A DNA stretch of 64,000 bases from NCBI GenBank assembly GCA_947259165.1, contig CAMYKY010000004.1:46481-110480 (forward strand). The letters are read 5' to 3'. Shown piece after piece: positions 39,538 through 48,088 of this stretch. Made by a program: the position numbers and the translations under genes. The notes beneath the pieces were generated by a model. The model made no database searches. It was given only the letters and a program-made list of their open reading frames with translations, and was not told the origin of the DNA. Origin of the DNA: an uncultured Acidobacteriota bacterium. Lineage in GTDB: Bacteria > Acidobacteriota > Vicinamibacteria > Marinacidobacterales > SMYC01. Within the stretch, counting starts at the first letter, position 1, and every line of letters starts with the position of its first letter.

Positions 39538-41004
39538 CTAGGCGCTCCGCCGTTCGCGCGCTGCGATTCCGGCACGCTCTCTTGCTTTTTTCCGCAGCAG
39601 TGCACGATCTAGCACGATGACGAGAGCACCGATGGACAGAAAAAGGGTCAATGAGGTGCCAAGGGTTTTGATCCACGAACGCTCGAACAAATAGAGCGAG
39701 AGCCAGAAGACCACACACGCCAACCCCACGGCGAGCTCGTGATGGTAGACGACTCGAAACACGGTTCGATACGCGACCCCCATGACTACGCCGAAAAGCA
39801 GAGCAGGCGCGAACATCCACGGCAACCCGAAATCAATGTAGGACTCCGCGGCATAGCCGAACGCGATGCTCGTTCCCTCTTCCGTGCTAGCGACGAAGAT
39901 ACCGGAATACTTTCTGACCATCTCGCTATCGGATGGAAGGGCGCCTTTATTGGGAAAGAGTATTCGCGGTGTCACGATGTGCCGAACCGCAGCTCGCAAA
40001 ATGGCTCCCGACGCGTGCGGCAAAACATCCGGAACTCGAGCGATGGCGAGGGCCGGATAATAGATCGCCCATAGCCGTTCGACTAGACGATCGAGGTCGT
40101 CGACGACCGTGCTCACGTCACCTCCGAGCCACTCCGAAGACAGCTCCCCGACTCGTCCGAGCCTCTCGATTCGTGAATCCGCGAGCTCCCCCGCATCGAT
40201 CTCCGAACGATACACCGTTCTGATTCCGATCCAAGTTAGACCGGTTGCGCCAATGAGGCCCGCAACCGCAACGATGCGCAGCCAATGATTAATCGAGCGC
40301 GGTCGGAATACCTCGAGAAGCGCTAACGCTGCGAGCATCAGCGGTTCGCGGAACCCTGCAAAATATCCGGTAAATCCCAGTATCAGCTCGATGAGCAAGA
40401 ACCCGACGAACCATTGCCAACGAAAGCGGTTTCGCACCAGACGCCGAAAAATCAGAAACAAGACGCCCAGACGAACGAACCCCAGCGCGAGAAGAGCTTG
40501 AGCGAAACCAGAGATGCTCCAAGCCATCTGCAGCAGGATCGCATTCGCTAACGAGCTGGCCACGTAGCCCACCATCAACGTCCGCCAAGTCACTGTAAAC
40601 GAACCGAGCTCGACCGGATTTCGGATTCGAAAGCGCGCTAGCTTCAACCCGATGGCGAGCCCAACGCTCAGCGCGCCGACGCAGCCCAAGCCAATGAGCA
40701 CCATCGGACGATAATCGCTCGCGTAGTGAGCCTCGAGCTCGCGGCCAGCGAGCGCAAGGTAGTAAACCCCGCAGGTGACCTGAAACCACTGGAAACTCAT
40801 CGCCAGGGGCAACACCGGCGGTTCTCGCTCGTCAGAAAGAAGAAACCAAATCAGCCACAGCACGACGAGCCCCGCCCCCGCGATCCAGTCGGCAGCGACT
40901 CCCGCAGCCAAGACGGCTGTGCAAATGGCGAGGATCGGCGCGACATGCCGAGGCAGCGCAGCCGTCGACGCCGCGCGGCGGCGCGCGGATGGACGCCTCG
41001 ACAT
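39538..41004 (-). CDS. Polysaccharide polymerase-like membrane protein (Wzy-type, putative)
   Basis: About 488 residues with some 12 hydrophobic segments and a large central extramembrane loop (about 270-390), the architecture of O-antigen/oligosaccharide repeat-unit polymerases. Wzy proteins have little sequence conservation, so the call rests on topology and place in the locus. The open frame runs upstream past the divergent GT4 gene, but ATG 41004 leaves a 111-base intergenic region and a normal N-terminus (MSRRPSARRRAAS, then the first span). It would join lipid-linked repeat units at the periplasmic face. Confidence 0.65.
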   Translation of the reverse strand: MSRRPSARRRAASTAALPRHVAPILAICTAVLAAGVAADWIAGAGLVVLWLIWFLLSDEREPPVLPLAMSFQWFQVTCGVYYLALAGRELEAHYASDYRPMVLIGLGCVGALSVGLAIGLKLARFRIRNPVELGSFTVTWRTLMVGYVASSLANAILLQMAWSISGFAQALLALGFVRLGVLFLIFRRLVRNRFRWQWFVGFLLIELILGFTGYFAGFREPLMLAALALLEVFRPRSINHWLRIVAVAGLIGATGLTWIGIRTVYRSEIDAGELADSRIERLGRVGELSSEWLGGDVSTVVDDLDRLVERLWAIYYPALAIARVPDVLPHASGAILRAAVRHIVTPRILFPNKGALPSDSEMVRKYSGIFVASTEEGTSIAFGYAAESYIDFGLPWMFAPALLFGVVMGVAYRTVFRVVYHHELAVGLACVVFWLSLYLFERSWIKTLGTSLTLFLSIGALVIVLDRALLRKKARERAGIAARERRSA

Positions 41005-41115
41005 GGGCAAGGCGTTCTCTTGAGAGAGCGTCACCGTCGTCAATACTCCGATCGATGTTTGTGTTTTGATCAAGTTTAACGCTATTCTCGCTCTACGTCT
41101 TCCCAACATCGTTCG

Positions 41116-42447
41116 ATGAAAATCCTGCACGCTCTGGGCTGGTATTTCCCCGAGACACTCGGAGGTACCGAAATCTACGTCAAGGCACTCGCCGACCGGC
41201 AAAAAGCGAATCGACACGACGTCGAAATCGCGGTGCCGAAGCCCGGCGCACCGCAAACCGAGCCCACCCACTTCGACGGAATCCCCGTCCTTCGGTATCC
41301 AACACCACAAACACCGACACGGGATGAGGCTCAAGGGCGCTTGGAGGCTCGCGGCAGCGAACACTTTCGGAACTACTTGGAGGCATCGCGACCCGACATC
41401 CTTCACGTCCATACGCTCACGACCGGACTCGGCGTTCACGAGCTCGAACGAGCGAGCGAGCTAGGCATCAAGACGGTGGTCACCAACCATCTCGGTAGCG
41501 TCGGTTTCTTGTGCCAGCGCGGAACGCTGATGCGTTGGGGTGAACACCCCTGCGATGGAGTCGTCCAGGAATCGAAGTGTGCTGCGTGTGAACTGCAGAA
41601 TCGAGGCTTCTCCAAAGCCGCAGCTTGGACGGTAGCACTCGCGGGTCAGTTTTCGGGCTCTCTCGGGTCCAGGCTCCCAGGCAAGATCGGTACGGCTATG
41701 GGCATGACGCATCTGATCGCCCACAATCAAACTCTCCAGCACCGGATGCTCGAAACGGTCGACCGCTTCGTACTCCTCAACCGAGCGGCCCGGGAGGTCG
41801 TCGTCCAGAACGGGGGCGATCCGAAAAAGCTAGATCTCAACTATCTCGGTCTGAGCCATCAAGACTCGCGTCGAAAGCCCTCTCCCGCAGAGCTGCCAAC
41901 AAAACGCCCGGTGACTCTCGGCTACTTGGGGCGCTTTATCGCCATCAAGGGAGTTCTCGATCTAGCTCGTGCCGTCGCCTCACTGCCTAAAGAGCTCGCT
42001 TTTCGTCTGGTGATCCGGGCTCCCTTCGATGACGAAGCAACACAGGTGCGCAAGCGCTTCGATGCGATCGCTGGAAACGATGCCCGCATCGACTTCGCAC
42101 CTGCCGTCCCGCCCGACCAGGTCCCCGAGGTGCTGACGAGCTACGACGTTTTGTGCGTGCCCTCCGTCTGGTTCGAAAACGGTCCGACCGTCGTGAGCGA
42201 GTCCCACGCTGTTGGAACTCCGGTCATCGGCACGCGAATCGGCGCAATGCCAGAGCTCATCGAAGATGGTGTCAACGGGGCGCTGACGGATCCCGGCGAT
42301 TGGAAAGCGCTCGCCGACATCCTTGGTGGCATTGTCGCCAAGCCGAACGCGACCATCGACGTATGGCGCGATGCGCTGCCGCCGGCGCGAACGATGAACG
42401 CCGTCGCCGAGGACTACGAAGCCCTGTACCGAGAGGTCCTCGATTAG
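41116..42447 (+). CDS. Glycosyltransferase family 4 protein
   Basis: A 443-residue GT-B enzyme, starting MKILHALGWYFPETLGGTEIYVKAL. A cysteine-containing insert (CQRGTLMRWGEHPCDGVVQ, CAACEL) is seen in a subset of exopolysaccharide GT4 enzymes and may bind a metal. The C-terminal domain has VTLGYLGRFIAIKGVLDLARA and VPSVWFENGPTVVSESHAVG. It is a single plus-strand gene between minus-strand operons, divergent from the polymerase-like gene and convergent with the next GT4. Confidence 0.88.
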   Translation: MKILHALGWYFPETLGGTEIYVKALADRQKANRHDVEIAVPKPGAPQTEPTHFDGIPVLRYPTPQTPTRDEAQGRLEARGSEHFRNYLEASRPDILHVHTLTTGLGVHELERASELGIKTVVTNHLGSVGFLCQRGTLMRWGEHPCDGVVQESKCAACELQNRGFSKAAAWTVALAGQFSGSLGSRLPGKIGTAMGMTHLIAHNQTLQHRMLETVDRFVLLNRAAREVVVQNGGDPKKLDLNYLGLSHQDSRRKPSPAELPTKRPVTLGYLGRFIAIKGVLDLARAVASLPKELAFRLVIRAPFDDEATQVRKRFDAIAGNDARIDFAPAVPPDQVPEVLTSYDVLCVPSVWFENGPTVVSESHAVGTPVIGTRIGAMPELIEDGVNGALTDPGDWKALADILGGIVAKPNATIDVWRDALPPARTMNAVAEDYEALYREVLD

Positions 42448-42454
42448 GAGCCCG

Positions 42455-43633
42455 TCATGCTATTAAACGACGGCACGCAGCGACGAGGCCCTGAGTCGCG
42501 GCGCGGAAGCTGAAGCGACCTACGTGCTCCTGGCAAGCTATCGCGCGGTCGGGGTCCGAGCGTACTCGCTCGAGCGCGATTGCCAACGCCGCGGGATCCC
42601 CAAAAGAAAACGATTCTCCCGTCACGCCGTCTAGGATCATGTCAGGTGCACATCCAACACGATCGCTGACGACGCACGGAAGCCCGGATGCCATCGACTC
42701 GTTGACGACGAGCCCCCAGGTTTCGCCCCAGCCGCTCGGCAGCACGAGGCAGTCAGAAATACCATAAGCTCGTCCCAGCTCGGTTTGGTTGAGAAAGCCG
42801 CACCAGCGAACGCTCACACCTAGCTCGGCGGCAAGCTCGCGACACGCTGTTTCGAGCGGTCCGCCTCCAACAACAACGAGCACGGAAGGACGCCTCATCA
42901 GCGGCAGAGCTCGAAGGAGATCCGCAAGGCGTTTCTTCGGCTCGAGCTTTCCCACGAAGAGAACGACGAAGTCGTCTTCCGCGATCTCGAGCTCACCGCG
43001 AGCGCGAGCGCGGTTGTCTCGTTCCCGAAACGGCCGCGCCCTTTCCGCGAAGAACTCGTTGTGCACCGCGTGGGGTGAATCGTGAATCGACACGTCGGGG
43101 GTGCCAAAGCTTCGGAGGTATTCCCGCGCCCGCACACCGACACTCAGATACCGATCGAAACGGCTCAGAAGCAACCGCGTGCGTATCCGCCACAAGGGAT
43201 TCGATCCACGATCCGCGAGATGGGTATCGCCGCGATACACCAACGGAATCCTGCGACGCCGGCACGCGAGAATCGCTCGAACCAGGCTCACCGAATGCCA
43301 CCCGCTGAGCAAAACGACGTCCGGTCTCGTCTGCTCGATGGCGCCTCCAATGTCTGAAACGTTGAGACCCCAGAAACGATCGCTTCCAAAATCGTTACCG
43401 GAGCGAGCTGGCAGGAGCACATCATTGGGGTAGCCGTCGCGAAGAGGCACATCCCACGCGAAGTGGGTTCCGAATTGAGCACCCTGCTGCTCGGGCAACG
43501 GCTCGGACAAATAGAGCACCATCAGCTCGAGGCTAGGCGTCTCGCGTGCGATGAATCGAAACCACGGCGAGTAGTATTGGATCGGGTGGGTCATCAGCAC
43601 GGTGAGTCGCATTTTCTCGCCGACCGTGTCCAT
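42455..43633 (-). CDS. Glycosyltransferase family 4 protein
   Basis: About 392 residues: MRLTVLMTHPIQYYSPWFRFI (the HPIQYxxPWF N-terminus is typical of a GT4 subgroup), DFVVLFVGKLEPKKRLADLLRAL and LPSGWGETWGLVVNESMASG. The start is either ATG 43633, which overlaps the upstream stop as TGATG, or the in-frame ATG 43612 immediately before the conserved N-terminus. It is the last gene of the minus-strand operon that begins with asparagine synthase. Confidence 0.87.
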   Translation of the reverse strand: MDTVGEKMRLTVLMTHPIQYYSPWFRFIARETPSLELMVLYLSEPLPEQQGAQFGTHFAWDVPLRDGYPNDVLLPARSGNDFGSDRFWGLNVSDIGGAIEQTRPDVVLLSGWHSVSLVRAILACRRRRIPLVYRGDTHLADRGSNPLWRIRTRLLLSRFDRYLSVGVRAREYLRSFGTPDVSIHDSPHAVHNEFFAERARPFRERDNRARARGELEIAEDDFVVLFVGKLEPKKRLADLLRALPLMRRPSVLVVVGGGPLETACRELAAELGVSVRWCGFLNQTELGRAYGISDCLVLPSGWGETWGLVVNESMASGLPCVVSDRVGCAPDMILDGVTGESFSFGDPAALAIALERVRSDPDRAIACQEHVGRFSFRAATQGLVAACRRLIA

Positions 43634-44979
43634 CACTCGGGTTGCGCGTGAGCGTTGGCGCTCGACGAGGCGACGTCGAGAACCTCCGCGAGGCGACCCG
43701 CCATCGCGCACGCCGAAAACTCATGCACTACGTCGAGATCCAACAGCGCCGGGTCTGGGGGAGGCGTTGTCACCAATGCAATCAGCTCGTCGTAAATCGT
43801 CTCGACCCGACTCGCCGCGGGATGTTGATCGTCATAGCTCACCAGCCGTCCCCACGGTGTCGGTGCCGCCCTGCGAAGGATTGACACGACCGAGCTCTCT
43901 TCATGATAGAGGGCGATCAGGGGGCGACGCGCGAGCAGCGCAGGGTAGAGCTTGCTCGCTGTGTAGTGCCGCTCGCTACTGCCCATGAGCAGGATGGCGC
44001 TCGAGTGAGTCAGAACCGTCAGAGCATCGAGGTAGTCAATGCGGATTGGGATCTCGTCGACGACATCGTCGACTCCGACACGCTCCGCCTCGGGAAACAC
44101 GCGAGGTCGAGGTTCTCCGACCGATTGATTGCTGGTGCCAAGAAAGTGCACTCGCAATCGGCGGTACACGTCGCCGTTGCGCTCTTTGAGAACCGCCACG
44201 GCAGACAGGAAAGCCCGTACCGTCTCGAATCCCTTCGGCAAGAGTGTTCCCACGTAGGAAAGATGGAACGCACCATCTTGGCGGTCGAAAAAGGCGTTCT
44301 CACGCGGGGATTCACGAAGGCGTTCGAAGTCGCCGCGCTCCCCCCCGAGCGGAATCTCGGCGCAAGGTCTGGACGTCGCAACCGCATTGCGCTCCTGCAC
44401 GTCACGATAGGTCGCCTCGGAGACCGCTGTGATCGCGTCGGCGGCACGAACCGCCATCGGCTCGAGCCTCGTCGCAATCCACCGTGACACCCGGCTCTTC
44501 AAATCGGGAACCCCCCCGGCAGAGGGGCCGGCTGTGAGACCCCACGCACCTACCCATGGGTCCTGATAGTCGAGAACGAACGGCACACCGGGGTCGCGTT
44601 TGAGCATCGGACCCAGCAGCGCGGGGTACGACGGGAAGATGGTGACGAACAAGCAGTGGTAATGTTGCTGTCGTAAAAGCTCACGACATTTGCGCAAGAG
44701 CGCCGGAAACGCACGAATACCAAGATCGCCGAAACCGACACGACGCGTCCAACCGGAGGACCAGGCGCAAACTCGCACCACGTCGAGAGACTCCGGCACT
44801 GTCGCGAGGAGTCCCGCGTCAGGGCGCGCCTCGTAGTCGTCCGGCCGAACGGTCACGATCGTCGGCTCCCAGCCGTAGTCTCCGAGATACGGCGCCAGCA
44901 ACCTTACCCGGTGCGACGCAGCAGAAGAGTCCGGCGGAAAGTGGGGACTGACCATCAACACCCTGCGAGGCGGCGTCAT
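43633..44979 (-). CDS. Glycosyltransferase, GT4-like
   Basis: A 448-residue protein with the N-terminus VLMVSPHFPPDSSAASHRVRLLAPYLGDYGWEP, typical of exopolysaccharide glycosyltransferases. The usual E-x7-E donor segment is replaced by a divergent one (LMGSSERHYTASKLYPALLARRPLIAL), like the sugar transferase-linked subgroup that lacks the motif. FHLSYVGTLLPKGFETVRAF and RVHFLGTSNQ match the GT-B second domain. It overlaps both neighbours (four-base ATGA with the upstream gene, one base with the downstream gene), so co-translation is likely. Confidence 0.8.
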   Translation of the reverse strand: MTPPRRVLMVSPHFPPDSSAASHRVRLLAPYLGDYGWEPTIVTVRPDDYEARPDAGLLATVPESLDVVRVCAWSSGWTRRVGFGDLGIRAFPALLRKCRELLRQQHYHCLFVTIFPSYPALLGPMLKRDPGVPFVLDYQDPWVGAWGLTAGPSAGGVPDLKSRVSRWIATRLEPMAVRAADAITAVSEATYRDVQERNAVATSRPCAEIPLGGERGDFERLRESPRENAFFDRQDGAFHLSYVGTLLPKGFETVRAFLSAVAVLKERNGDVYRRLRVHFLGTSNQSVGEPRPRVFPEAERVGVDDVVDEIPIRIDYLDALTVLTHSSAILLMGSSERHYTASKLYPALLARRPLIALYHEESSVVSILRRAAPTPWGRLVSYDDQHPAASRVETIYDELIALVTTPPPDPALLDLDVVHEFSACAMAGRLAEVLDVASSSANAHAQPE

Positions 44980-46046
44980 CGAGACGACTCCACCATCGCC
45001 TCGTACAGACTCTCGTACGCCGATACGATGACGTCGGCACCAAATCTCTGCTGGGCGTCACGGCGGACCCCCTCACGTGGGAGCGATGCGAGCTGGTGTA
45101 CCGCGGACGCTGCGTCTGGCAAGCCGGACACAACGAAACCGCTAACACCATCGCGCACGACCTCGGGAACACTCCCCCGCGCAAAACCGATAACCGGCGT
45201 CCCACACGCCATCGCCTCCGCCATGACGATCCCGAACGGCTCCTCCCAGTCGATCGTCATGAGCAAAGCGGCGGAGCGTCCTAAAAGCTCGTTCTTCTGA
45301 ACGTCGTCGACCGGACCGAGGTAGCGAATGGTGTCGTCGTCGAGCTCCGGAGCCACTCTCTCGTCGAAATAGTCTTGGTCGGCAACATTGCCTGCAATCA
45401 GAAGCTGGCGTCGTGTCGCCTTCGCCAGCGCGATCGCGTGATGCGTGCCTTTGATGTGCTCGATCCTTCCGAGAAACGCAAGCGGTGCCGCCGGCCCGAC
45501 GAAGGGGACGAAGGTGTACTTATCGAAGTCGACACCGTTGTAAACGGTCGTCCACTCCGGCGCCGTCGCTTCCGGGGCCATCGACTCCGTGGCCCTCGCC
45601 TCCGGGAATCGACACGCGTACATTTGAGTAGAGCACGCAGTGAACTTCAGCGAGCCGCCGGCCATGAGTCGCGCCCGGCGTATACCCTTCATCGGCAACA
45701 CGTCACGTTGGTAGCTCTGCAATTTCGGCAGCGAGCGCACTGGCAACACCGGCAACAGCGCCGCGAGACGTCCGAAGCTATGCACGATGTCGATGCGACG
45801 ACGGAGCCGGTACAGGCACGCGCCGACTTGCCAGAGCTCGCGCACCCGCGGCCACAACCCCTCATGAGGCGGCACGCCGTAGCGGACGAGCGTGGCGTCA
45901 GTTTCCGTGTCGGGATGCGCGAACAGCGTCACCTCATGACCCCGCTCGAGCAGACCGCGAACGAGGAAGTCGACCACGCGTTCGATCCCGCCGTAGTATC
46001 GTGGAGGGATCGGGATGTACGGATCGACGGTCACGGCGATTCTCAT
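44976..46046 (-). CDS. Glycosyltransferase family 4 protein
   Basis: About 356 residues: MRIAVTVDPYIPIPPRYYGGIERVVDFL (close to the PPxxYGGIE signature of a widespread GT4 subgroup), APLAFLGRIEHIKGTHHAIAL and TIDWEEPFGIVMAEAMACGTPVIGF with E-x7-E. ATG 46046 is chosen because the open frame upstream invades the asparagine synthase gene. It starts seven bases after that gene's stop. Confidence 0.88.
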   Translation of the reverse strand: MRIAVTVDPYIPIPPRYYGGIERVVDFLVRGLLERGHEVTLFAHPDTETDATLVRYGVPPHEGLWPRVRELWQVGACLYRLRRRIDIVHSFGRLAALLPVLPVRSLPKLQSYQRDVLPMKGIRRARLMAGGSLKFTACSTQMYACRFPEARATESMAPEATAPEWTTVYNGVDFDKYTFVPFVGPAAPLAFLGRIEHIKGTHHAIALAKATRRQLLIAGNVADQDYFDERVAPELDDDTIRYLGPVDDVQKNELLGRSAALLMTIDWEEPFGIVMAEAMACGTPVIGFARGSVPEVVRDGVSGFVVSGLPDAASAVHQLASLPREGVRRDAQQRFGADVIVSAYESLYEAMVESSR

Positions 46047-46053
46047 CGGGGTG

Positions 46054-47943
46054 TCATCGTGGCGGGGTTGCCGCCAGCACCGGCACTTCAGGGCTTTTGG
46101 CCGCAACGCCTTGCAAGCGTTCGACCCACGCACTGAACGCAACGAGCGCCCACGGCCGTGACCAATGCGCTCGGCCGCTTTCGAACTCATTCCAGACGCC
46201 ATCCACCGCTCCCGGACGGAACAAATCTTCGTTTTGCGCCCGATCTCGAAGCTCTGCGCGGTGAGCGAGAAGAAAACGCCGGAACGGAAACGTAAACCCC
46301 TGCTTGGGACGATCCCACACCTCGCGCGGCAGGCGATCCGCGAGCGCCTCGAGCAGAAGCGGCTTGTTGACGCTATGCGCGAGCTTGGATGCGTGCGGAA
46401 GCCGATACACCGCTTCGACGAGTCGATGGTCGAGAAACGGTACCCGGGCTTCGATCGAGTGCACCATGCTCATCGCGTCGGTGTCGCGCAGAAGTTGGTT
46501 TTGCAAGTAGTGTTCGAACTCGAGGCGCACCGCCGAGTCGAGCAGGTCGCGCGAGGATCCGTCACCGAGCGAAGCGCTTTGCGTACTCGGCATCGCGCCT
46601 ACAGAATCAGGGTCGTTGACAAGTCCTGCCACTTGCCGGGGGCTGAACAGACCGCGAAACATCCGGTACACGTTGGGCGCGCTTGGCTCTGCAAGATAGT
46701 CGAGTCGGTCCTTGCCGCTCAGGGATCGCGCCGCCGCCGCAAGGGCGACGCGGACGCTTCGGGGCAGGCGCGCGAAAGCACTCGCGTAAGGAGCCAAGCG
46801 CGACAACGTTTTGTGGTGCGGGTACCCGAGAAAGACCTCGTCGCCACCAAGTCCGGTAAGCACGACGGTGAGGCCTGCCTGTTTCGCGGCGCGCGAAACG
46901 AAGTAAGTATTGACGCCGTCCACGGTAGGTGAGTCCATCGCATCGAAGACGCGCGGCAGCGTCTCGAGAAAATCATTGGCATCCACCGAGACCTCGCGAT
47001 GATCGGTCCGATAGCGCTCGGCAATCATCCGCGCGTAGCGTGCCTCACTGACCCGGATGTCATCGAAAACCACGGAGAGCGTCGTCAGCGGTGCCTCGGC
47101 ATCCGCGCTCGCAAGCGCAACCAACGTCGCGGAGTCGATCCCGCCACTCGAGAACACACCGAGAGGGACGTCGCTCACCAGGTGAAGCCGAACCGACTCG
47201 GCAAGAATCTCCGAGATCGTCGTCGAGTCATCGCGAGTCGTATCGTCGTCCGAGTCGAGACTCCAGTAGCGCACGAGCGACGTGCACTCGCCACTGATCT
47301 CGAGATAGTGCGCCGCGTGAAGCGTCTCCACACCCTTCAACGCCGTATTCGGACCGGGTATCGACCCGAGCTCGAGAAACGACGCCAGCGCCCGCGGGTC
47401 GAGCTCGGGCGCCACCACGCGGCTCGCAACCAGTGCCGTCAACTCCGACGCGAAGACGAGCGCGGCACTGCGTCGCGCATAGTAAAGAGGCTTGATACCG
47501 AAGCGGTCCCGGACCAAGTACGACTTTTCCCGACCCGAGCGGCGAGCGTCGTGCAGAGCGAAAGCAAACATCCCGCGAAGCCGTAACACCAAACCGTCAA
47601 TGCCCCACTCCTCATAGCCGTGCACCAAGACCTCGACGTCGGTTCCGGAGGCGAAGGCGTGTCCCGACGATTCGAGCTCCGACTTCAGCTCGCGAAAGTT
47701 GTAGATCTCGGCGTTCGCGCTGACCCAAACGTTACCAGCCTCGTTGGTCATCGGCTGACGTCCGCGGTCGGAGAGATCGATGATTGCGAGTCGTCGGTGT
47801 CCGAGACACACGATGTCGTTCTTTAGTAGGTGCTCGCCGTCGGGGCCTCGATGCGCTTCGGCTTGCAGCATGCGCAAAACTGCCGCACGGTCTTCTTCGT
47901 CGATCCGTCCCTGCGGACGAATCAGGCCAGCAATACCACACAT
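46054..47943 (-). CDS. asnB: Asparagine synthase (glutamine-hydrolysing)
   Basis: A 629-residue class II amidotransferase. Cys2 in MCGIAGLIRPQG is the glutaminase nucleophile, followed by HRGPDGEH, LGHRRLAIIDLSDRGRQPM and the rest of the N-terminal Ntn domain. The synthetase domain has the PPi-loop GVFSSGGIDSATLVALAS and TGLGGDEVFLGYPHH. AsnB paralogues are frequent in exopolysaccharide loci, where they may amidate a uronic acid or similar carboxyl rather than make asparagine; that is inferred from position. It is the first gene of a four-gene operon with three glycosyltransferases. No clear Shine-Dalgarno precedes the ATG. Confidence 0.92.
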   Translation of the reverse strand: MCGIAGLIRPQGRIDEEDRAAVLRMLQAEAHRGPDGEHLLKNDIVCLGHRRLAIIDLSDRGRQPMTNEAGNVWVSANAEIYNFRELKSELESSGHAFASGTDVEVLVHGYEEWGIDGLVLRLRGMFAFALHDARRSGREKSYLVRDRFGIKPLYYARRSAALVFASELTALVASRVVAPELDPRALASFLELGSIPGPNTALKGVETLHAAHYLEISGECTSLVRYWSLDSDDDTTRDDSTTISEILAESVRLHLVSDVPLGVFSSGGIDSATLVALASADAEAPLTTLSVVFDDIRVSEARYARMIAERYRTDHREVSVDANDFLETLPRVFDAMDSPTVDGVNTYFVSRAAKQAGLTVVLTGLGGDEVFLGYPHHKTLSRLAPYASAFARLPRSVRVALAAAARSLSGKDRLDYLAEPSAPNVYRMFRGLFSPRQVAGLVNDPDSVGAMPSTQSASLGDGSSRDLLDSAVRLEFEHYLQNQLLRDTDAMSMVHSIEARVPFLDHRLVEAVYRLPHASKLAHSVNKPLLLEALADRLPREVWDRPKQGFTFPFRRFLLAHRAELRDRAQNEDLFRPGAVDGVWNEFESGRAHWSRPWALVAFSAWVERLQGVAAKSPEVPVLAATPPR

Positions 47944-47973
47944 GTCAAGGAGTACTTCACGATGATAACCCTT

Positions 47974-48041
47974 CTTTGCCAGAAAGGCTATGCGTCACCC
48001 CGTCGCGATCGTCTCGAGATCCTTTGACAGAAAAGACTATG
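47974..48041. repeat. Pair of ~20-bp direct repeats in a divergent promoter region
   Basis: CTTTGCCAGAAAGGCTATG at 47974-47992 and CTTTGACAGAAAAGACTATG at 48022-48041 differ at few positions and start 48 bases apart. They lie in the 145-base gap between the divergent asnB and export-protein genes, and the second covers the -35 box of the plus-strand promoter. They could be regulator binding sites or a local duplication. Confidence 0.5.
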
Positions 48042-48052
48042 GCGGCTAGACT
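48024..48052 (+). promoter_or_regulatory. Sigma-70-type promoter for the export-protein gene
   Basis: Perfect -35 TTGACA (48024-48029), a 17-base spacer and -10 TAGACT (48047-48052), with expected initiation near 48059, about 30 bases before the GTG at 48089. The -10 matches the consensus at four of six positions. Confidence 0.5.
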
Positions 48053-48088
48053 TGAAACACTACCAATCAAACAAACCGATACTCGACC

